DNA of 12,940 nt, taken from the NCBI GenBank assembly GCA_958370325.1, contig CATXJW010000050.1, forward strand, positions 1-12,940, given 5' to 3'. The DNA is from an uncultured Collinsella sp. Lineage in GTDB: Bacteria; Actinomycetota; Coriobacteriia; Coriobacteriales; Coriobacteriaceae. Below the pieces are notes generated by a model. That model ran no database searches and had not been told where the DNA came from. It worked only from the letters and a program-made list of their open reading frames with translations. Positions 9,939 to 12,940 of the stretch are shown here, piece after piece; the first letter of the stretch is position 1, and each line of letters starts with the position of its first letter. Made by a program: the position numbers and the translations under genes.

Positions 9939-10724
9939 CTAGAGCGCCGCCTTTGACAGGTGTGGCGAGAGGCCGCCCGAGACGCAGCGCATGAGCCTTG
10001 ACGCCTCCAGGGCGGCGAGCGCCATGGAGGCCATGAGCGCCGCGACCCATACGGCGAGAGACGCACCCTCGTACCAGAGGGGGAACGTCGCGCTCAGCAG
10101 CCAGAGCGCCGCGAGTACGGACATCGCGGGAGCGACGCTGGCGACGAGCGAGTTGCCCGGCAGACGGCGCGCCGCATAGAAGCAGGTGGCACACGAGCAG
10201 AAGAACGGCGTGCATGCGTACAGCAGTACGCGAAGCGCGTCGATCCCCGCGAGCGTTGGCACTGCCGCAACGGCGAGCGTAATCCAAAGCACGTCGGCCA
10301 GGCCGAAAAGCAAAAGCCTGCTCGCCAGCACTTGCACGCAGCTGAACCGGCATGAGTACTCCATCTCGCAGACGCGGGTCTCGAAGCTCTTGAATACCGA
10401 TGGTGCCGCTATGGCAACCGAGAGGGCCGATGCCGCCATGACGACGATGGGGCTTCCCGAGTGCGGGCCGATCTCACCGACGAGAACGAGCATGCATGCC
10501 AGAAGCGCGATCTGGAGCATCCATGCCCAGGGACGCACGAACCGAACCTGGCTCGCGACGAACCGCCAGAGCGGGATGTAACCCGCCTCCCTCGCGCCTC
10601 CGCAGGCGCGAGCCGCCTCTGCTTCCACGAGCAGCAAGGTGCGCTTGCGCGCCGAAGCGTCGGGGGATGCCGCGTCAGCGGCGTAGTAGCTCCTCAGCGC
10701 ATCCTTTAGCTTCGAGTCATTCAT
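9939..10724 (-). CDS. Six-helix membrane protein in the anti-sigma position
   Basis: I do not recognise the family. The 261-residue product starts with about 60 hydrophilic residues (MNDSKLKDALRSYYAADAAS and onward), likely cytoplasmic. About six hydrophobic segments follow near 66-84, 91-110, 132-155, 165-185, 193-213 and 219-240, with a short basic tail. A charged loop between helices 2 and 3 contains FETRVCEMEYSCRFSC (114-129). It is cysteine-rich in places, but shows no zinc-finger HxxxCxxC anti-sigma motif. Its start overlaps the sigma factor stop by 8 nt, which couples their translation. The ABC ATPase follows by 48 nt. Inference: a membrane-bound partner that restrains the sigma factor through its N-terminal segment, or an accessory transporter subunit. 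The first is suggested by gene order only. Confidence 0.8.
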   Translation of the reverse strand: MNDSKLKDALRSYYAADAASPDASARKRTLLLVEAEAARACGGAREAGYIPLWRFVASQVRFVRPWAWMLQIALLACMLVLVGEIGPHSGSPIVVMAASALSVAIAAPSVFKSFETRVCEMEYSCRFSCVQVLASRLLLFGLADVLWITLAVAAVPTLAGIDALRVLLYACTPFFCSCATCFYAARRLPGNSLVASVAPAMSVLAALWLLSATFPLWYEGASLAVWVAALMASMALAALEASRLMRCVSGGLSPHLSKAAL

Positions 10725-11253
10725 GGCCTTCTCCCATCAGTTCCTTGAGCCTGCCGAGCGCGCGCCGCTCGATTCGATAGAGGGCGAACCTCGACTTCCC
10801 CGTCACGGCGGAGATGTCGGACATAGGCAGGTCCTGGCCGTAGCGCAGCTCGATGACCTCGCGCTCCTCTTTCGTAAGGCGGGCAAGGGCATCTGCCATG
10901 ATCAGCCGTCCGTCCATGTCCACATGCCGCGCGTCAGGAATTGCCGGCGCATCGTCCTCGTCCAAGGTGCCAACCGGTTTTTGGCCTCGGTAGAAGTCGG
11001 CACAGACGTTGCGCGCGCAGGTGTAGAGATACGCGAGGGGCTTTCCATGCTCGGCGTATAGCGCATCGCTCCGCACGAGTCGAAGGAACACCTCCTGAGT
11101 CACGTCTCGGGCATCCTCTTTCGAGGGGAGCCTTCGCGCGCAGTAGCGGTATACCTCGTCGTAGTGCTCCTCTGCGAAGCGCCCCACCAAAGAGTCGTTT
11201 TCGCGGCCTGGCGCGTCCGTCCTGCCGTTGCTGCCGTATGGAAAGCCTTGCAT
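10717..11253 (-). CDS. ECF-type RNA polymerase sigma factor
   Basis: This is an alternative sigma-70 family factor that directs RNA polymerase to a small set of promoters. The 178-residue protein has region 2 at about 25-92, including DARDVTQEVFLRLVRS and AYLYTCARNVCADFYR, a short acidic linker (96-118), and region 4 at about 119-172 with the helix-turn-helix DLPMSDISAVTGKSRFALYR. Regions 1 and 3 are missing, as in ECF factors. ATG 11253 is preceded on the minus strand by a near-perfect AGGAGGTGA, although the spacing is long (about 11 bases from AGGAGG). A second purine-rich stretch, GGGAAG, lies closer. It is the first gene of the operon and overlaps the membrane protein gene by 8 nt. ECF factors usually drive their own operon; I could not identify a clear -35/-10 pair upstream. 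Confidence 0.92.
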   Translation of the reverse strand: MQGFPYGSNGRTDAPGRENDSLVGRFAEEHYDEVYRYCARRLPSKEDARDVTQEVFLRLVRSDALYAEHGKPLAYLYTCARNVCADFYRGQKPVGTLDEDDAPAIPDARHVDMDGRLIMADALARLTKEEREVIELRYGQDLPMSDISAVTGKSRFALYRIERRALGRLKELMGEGHE

Positions 11254-11432
11254 TCTCTTCCCTCACCTCCTATAGGGCATAACGTGGTTTGGCGCCGGGA
11301 TGTGCGCGGAATTTTGAAATTTACGTCCCATGCAATGGGGGAAACCGCAGTCAGCGATGCTCGGTGAGTGGCGGATATGCGAGGGTGTGGCAGGCGGAAA
11401 GGGAGCTTATTCGCTTTCCCAAACCGCTCTGG
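11254..11432 (-). promoter_or_regulatory. Upstream region of the sigma/ABC operon
   Basis: The region should hold the operon promoter, but no standard or ECF-type box pair is clear. A perfect inverted repeat CCCAT-GCA-ATGGG lies at 11327-11339 and could be an operator. Next to it, AATTTTGAAATTT (11310-11322) is A+T-rich against the G+C-rich background, as promoters often are. GGAAAG/CTTTCC around 11396-11419 forms another possible hairpin. Confidence 0.35.
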
Positions 11433-11577
11433 TCATTTGAACGAGACGCGCCGGAGACCGTAACCGTCCCGAGTCATCTTCCCCGACTTGAGGTTCTCCT
11501 GTGCGTCCTGCCATGCCTTGATGGCAGCGTCAAGCTTCTGGGCTCCCTTTGCCTTCGGGTCGATGCGCAGAGCGCCA
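11433..11577 (-). pseudogene. C-terminal gene scrap, unidentified
   Basis: Read on the minus strand this encodes a plausible protein end: ALRIDPKAKGAQKLDAAIKA, then WQDAQENLKSGKMTRDGYG and LRRVSFK before a stop. Composition is helical and charged, with normal G+C-biased codon use, unlike random shadow frames. No Shine-Dalgarno precedes it. Upstream the frame runs into the antisense of a helicase fragment near 11578, so its 5' end is missing. I do not recognise the parent family; a mobile-element protein is a guess. Confidence 0.4.
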
Positions 11578-11589
11578 GACGGGCTTATC

Positions 11590-11766
11590 GAGGAAATCGG
11601 CCTGCTATACGTCGGCGTCACGCGCGCTCGAAAGGCGGTATATGCCTCCGCCTCGATGCAGCGCAGGACAAAATCGGGGGACTATCAGGCCACCTGTCCC
11701 TCTTGTCTAATATCTATTCCGAGTATTGCACCTGTGGGCTGGGCGGTGATGGATGCGGAGAGCTGA
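11590..11766 (+). pseudogene. UvrD/PcrA-type helicase C-terminal remnant
   Basis: The plus-strand frame reads EEIGLLYVGVTRARKAVYAS and continues ASMQRRTKSGDYQATCPSCLISIPS. The first part matches motif VI of superfamily 1A helicases (consensus E-E-x-R-x-L-x-Y-V-G-x-T-R-A). What follows aligns by eye with the short tail after that motif in PcrA, where PSRF is replaced here by PSCL. Everything upstream, over 500 residues in a full helicase, is absent; the preceding bases belong to a scrap on the other strand. No ribosome binding site is present. This is a dead fragment left by deletion or recombination, possibly of a defence or mobile-element helicase. Confidence 0.65.
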
Positions 11767-11791
11767 CTTCTGGTGCTACGAGACGTGTCCG

Positions 11792-12721
11792 CTATGGCCG
11801 TGAGAGCCGGTCAGCCGTCTTGTCCATGACCTCGCTGAGCATGGCCAGGCCGTTCTTCAGCTCGCCCTGCTTGGAGAAGTAGTCCCTGTGCGCCATGAAT
11901 CGTCTGCGCAGGGCTCGGAGCTGCCCGGCGGCGTCCTCTCTTGCGTTCTCGCTCTTGGCTATGTGCATGTAGCAGAGGGCGAGGGCGGTGAAGTCGTGGA
12001 CGATGGGCGCTCTCTTAGTGAGTGACACGAGCTCGCGGTCGATCCCCAGCTCCTCGACCGCCATGTGTCCAGGGTCTCCGTACTTCTCGATGAGCCCGCG
12101 GGTGTATGAGGACCCTCCCAGCCCGGCGAGACTCCTCTCGGTGTGCTCGGGGTCTATCCCGTCGAGCGAATCCGATGCAAGGTGCAGAATGGAGGCTAGA
12201 GCGGAGATGACGGTCTCGGCGTCCTGGGCGGCCAGGTCTCCGGACAGGCCCATGACCGTCGGGGCTTTCGACCGAACAGAGTCGAGATCGACCCTCTTCT
12301 CGAGTACCCTGACCTTTCTCTCGCGCTCGGAATTGAAGAAGGACGCCATGAGCTCGTAGGGATCGTCTCCCTCGTCCATGATCATCTTGTTGAGCTCGAC
12401 CTTCATGTAGTGCTCGATGTCGAGTGTGAGGGAGAGGACTGTCTCGCGAAGGTGGTGGTCGAGCCTCGTGAGCTCGGCGAGGTGGGCGAAGCCGAGGTTG
12501 ATGTAGGAGCCGAAGTGCTCCGAGTCGGGGTTGGTGTAGCGGGAGAAGCACTTCGCGAACGCCTTCACCTTGAAGAAGAAGTTGCTCTCTCGCAGGAACC
12601 GCTCGGCCTCCCGCTCGTCTGTCAGCTCGAAGCGGACCCCTCGGTCCTTGAGGTGGCGGACTTGCTGGGCGGCGCCGATGAGTGGCCGTTCCCTTGTTGT
12701 GGCGGTGCCGGAATCTCCCAT
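11792..12721 (-). CDS. Abi_2/AbiF-type abortive infection protein
   Basis: This is a probable phage-defence toxin of the Abi_2 (AbiD/AbiF) family, a HEPN-related group thought to cleave RNA. The 309-residue product shows the family's N-terminal pattern: a QQVRHLKDRG element (19-28), then LTDEREAERFLRESNFFFKVKAFAKCF (residues 33-59, quoted only as landmark), FGSYINLGFAHLAELTRLDHHLR (70-92) and the IEHYMKVELNKMI helix (102-114). Near the C-terminus, KRAPIVHDF contains R237-x4-H242, matching the family's RNPIAHN-like HEPN motif with Asn replaced by Ala. A second R-x4-H, R273-R-F-M-A-H278, lies in RRRFMAHRDYF. ATG 12721 has GGAG five bases upstream on the minus strand. Upstream lies a structured-RNA candidate ending in a terminator, and a divergent gene beyond it. 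It is monocistronic. The gene lies in a decayed, likely horizontally acquired stretch. Confidence 0.82.
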   Translation of the reverse strand: MGDSGTATTRERPLIGAAQQVRHLKDRGVRFELTDEREAERFLRESNFFFKVKAFAKCFSRYTNPDSEHFGSYINLGFAHLAELTRLDHHLRETVLSLTLDIEHYMKVELNKMIMDEGDDPYELMASFFNSERERKVRVLEKRVDLDSVRSKAPTVMGLSGDLAAQDAETVISALASILHLASDSLDGIDPEHTERSLAGLGGSSYTRGLIEKYGDPGHMAVEELGIDRELVSLTKRAPIVHDFTALALCYMHIAKSENAREDAAGQLRALRRRFMAHRDYFSKQGELKNGLAMLSEVMDKTADRLSRP

Positions 12722-12730
12722 ATCGGCTCC

Positions 12731-12776
12731 AAAAGATAAGAAAAATGCGGCTGAAGGTACAGGTACCCGCAGCCGC
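12731..12776 (-). terminator. Intrinsic terminator between candidate RNA and abi
   Basis: On the minus strand GCGGCTG (12776-12770) pairs with CAGCCGC (12753-12747), with an additional inner GGGTA/TACCT stem and loop CCTG. ATTTTTCTTATCTTTT follows (12746-12731). Stem strength and U-tract are those of an efficient Rho-independent terminator. It stands one base before the GGAG of the abi gene, so abi expression needs read-through. Confidence 0.8.
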
Positions 12777-12777
12777 T

Positions 12778-12795
12778 AAAAGCCCTAGGGCTTTT
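12778..12795. repeat. Perfect 18-base palindrome
   Basis: AAAAGCCCTAGGGCTTTT is its own reverse complement. As RNA it forms a 7-bp hairpin with loop CTAG from either strand; each transcript ends the stem in UUUU, so it could act as a weak bidirectional terminator. It sits between the two divergent genes and is hairpin 1 of the candidate RNA. Confidence 0.85.
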
Positions 12796-12807
12796 CACAA
12801 TGACTGA

Positions 12808-12813
12808 AGTATA
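12808..12813 (-). promoter_or_regulatory. Candidate -10 box for the abi-side RNA
   Basis: TATACT on the minus strand matches the sigma-70 -10 consensus in five of six bases and is placed to start transcription near 12801, just before hairpin 1. No good -35 is seen 16-18 bases upstream, where the sequence is C-rich. The core GTATAC (12809-12814) is palindromic, so the plus strand shows TATACC and could serve the divergent gene. Confidence 0.45.
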
Positions 12814-12844
12814 CCCGATTGAGGCGGACGGGGGAGGTGTTCGG

Positions 12845-12940
12845 ATGAAGTTGATATTCAAGGGGGCCGACGGGAATCCAAGGCGCGCCATGCTTCTTAT
12901 GTGCAGCAAAGCTAATGCTGCTAAAATACAAAGCGCTCAT
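12845..12940 (+). CDS. Start of an unidentified divergent gene (partial)
   Basis: ATG 12845 is preceded by the purine-rich GGGGGAGG, with GGAGG ending about seven bases before the start, a strong Shine-Dalgarno. The frame stays open to the end of the window (32 codons): MKLIFKGADGNPRRAMLLMC, then SKANAAKIQSAH. I do not recognise the family from this much sequence. It is transcribed away from the abi gene, with the two starts separated by 123 bases that hold the candidate RNA and the GTATAC box. It could be an unrelated flanking gene or part of the same accessory cluster. Confidence 0.6.
   Translation, partial: MKLIFKGADGNPRRAMLLMCSKANAAKIQSAH

Larger units (their letters stand above)
12731..12801 (-). 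ncRNA. Candidate structured RNA upstream of the abi gene
   Basis: Read on the minus strand, a TATACT box is followed after about seven bases by a likely transcript of some 70 nt. Hairpin 1 is the perfect palindrome AAAAGCCCTAGGGCTTTT (12795-12778), a 7-bp stem with loop CTAG. One base later hairpin 2 (12776-12747) pairs GCGGCTG with CAGCCGC and, past one C-T mismatch, GGGTA with TACCT around loop CCTG. A T-rich tail (12746-12731) follows. The RNA would end just before the abi Shine-Dalgarno. Structured RNAs called the abiF motif are known upstream of abiF-type genes; this layout fits, but I could not run the covariance model. The alternative is a leader attenuator of the abi mRNA. Confidence 0.6.

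Noticed and set aside
8884..10353. Minus-strand frame of 489 codons in another phase across the ABC ATPase
   Set aside because: The translation is arginine- and histidine-rich and lacks motifs. It overlaps two well-supported genes in a different frame.
11289..11882. Plus-strand frame of 197 codons between the sigma and abi genes
   Set aside because: No Shine-Dalgarno and no recognisable product. It runs into the abi gene on the other strand and crosses the helicase remnant in a different frame.

Overview
The window is about 60% G+C by eye. Its protein sequences look most like Coriobacteriia (Actinomycetota), probably Collinsella or a near relative. This is an inference from the style of SecA, RF2, the YitT-type protein and the split transketolase; no database search was possible.

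Layout. Positions 1-275 are a non-coding leader. Positions 276-7268 carry housekeeping genes on the plus strand: secA and prfB (overlapping as TAATG), a strong terminator, a YitT/DUF2179 membrane protein, and a transketolase split into two adjacent genes that together form one TPP enzyme. A long hairpin terminator closes this block. Positions 7364-7696 hold no recognisable gene, but contain small repeats and a hairpin that suits termination of the opposite-strand operon.

Positions 7697-11253, minus strand, form a compact four-gene operon: an ECF-type sigma factor, a six-helix membrane protein of unknown family, an ABC ATPase and an ABC-2 permease. Two of its three junctions overlap by exactly 8 nt. 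The operon is best read as a self-contained regulated export or self-protection module.

Positions 11254-11791 are gene-poor. They hold the operon's upstream region and two unrelated gene scraps on opposite strands, one being the C-terminal motif VI end of a UvrD/PcrA-type helicase. This looks like an accessory hotspot.

Positions 11792-12815, minus strand, are the most interesting part. An Abi_2/AbiF-type abortive-infection protein with HEPN-like R-x4-H motifs is preceded by a TATACT box, a perfect palindromic hairpin, and a second long hairpin with a U-rich tail that ends just before the abi Shine-Dalgarno. This is the layout expected of a small structured RNA paired with an AbiF-type toxin. 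A divergent plus-strand gene begins at 12845 and runs out of the window.
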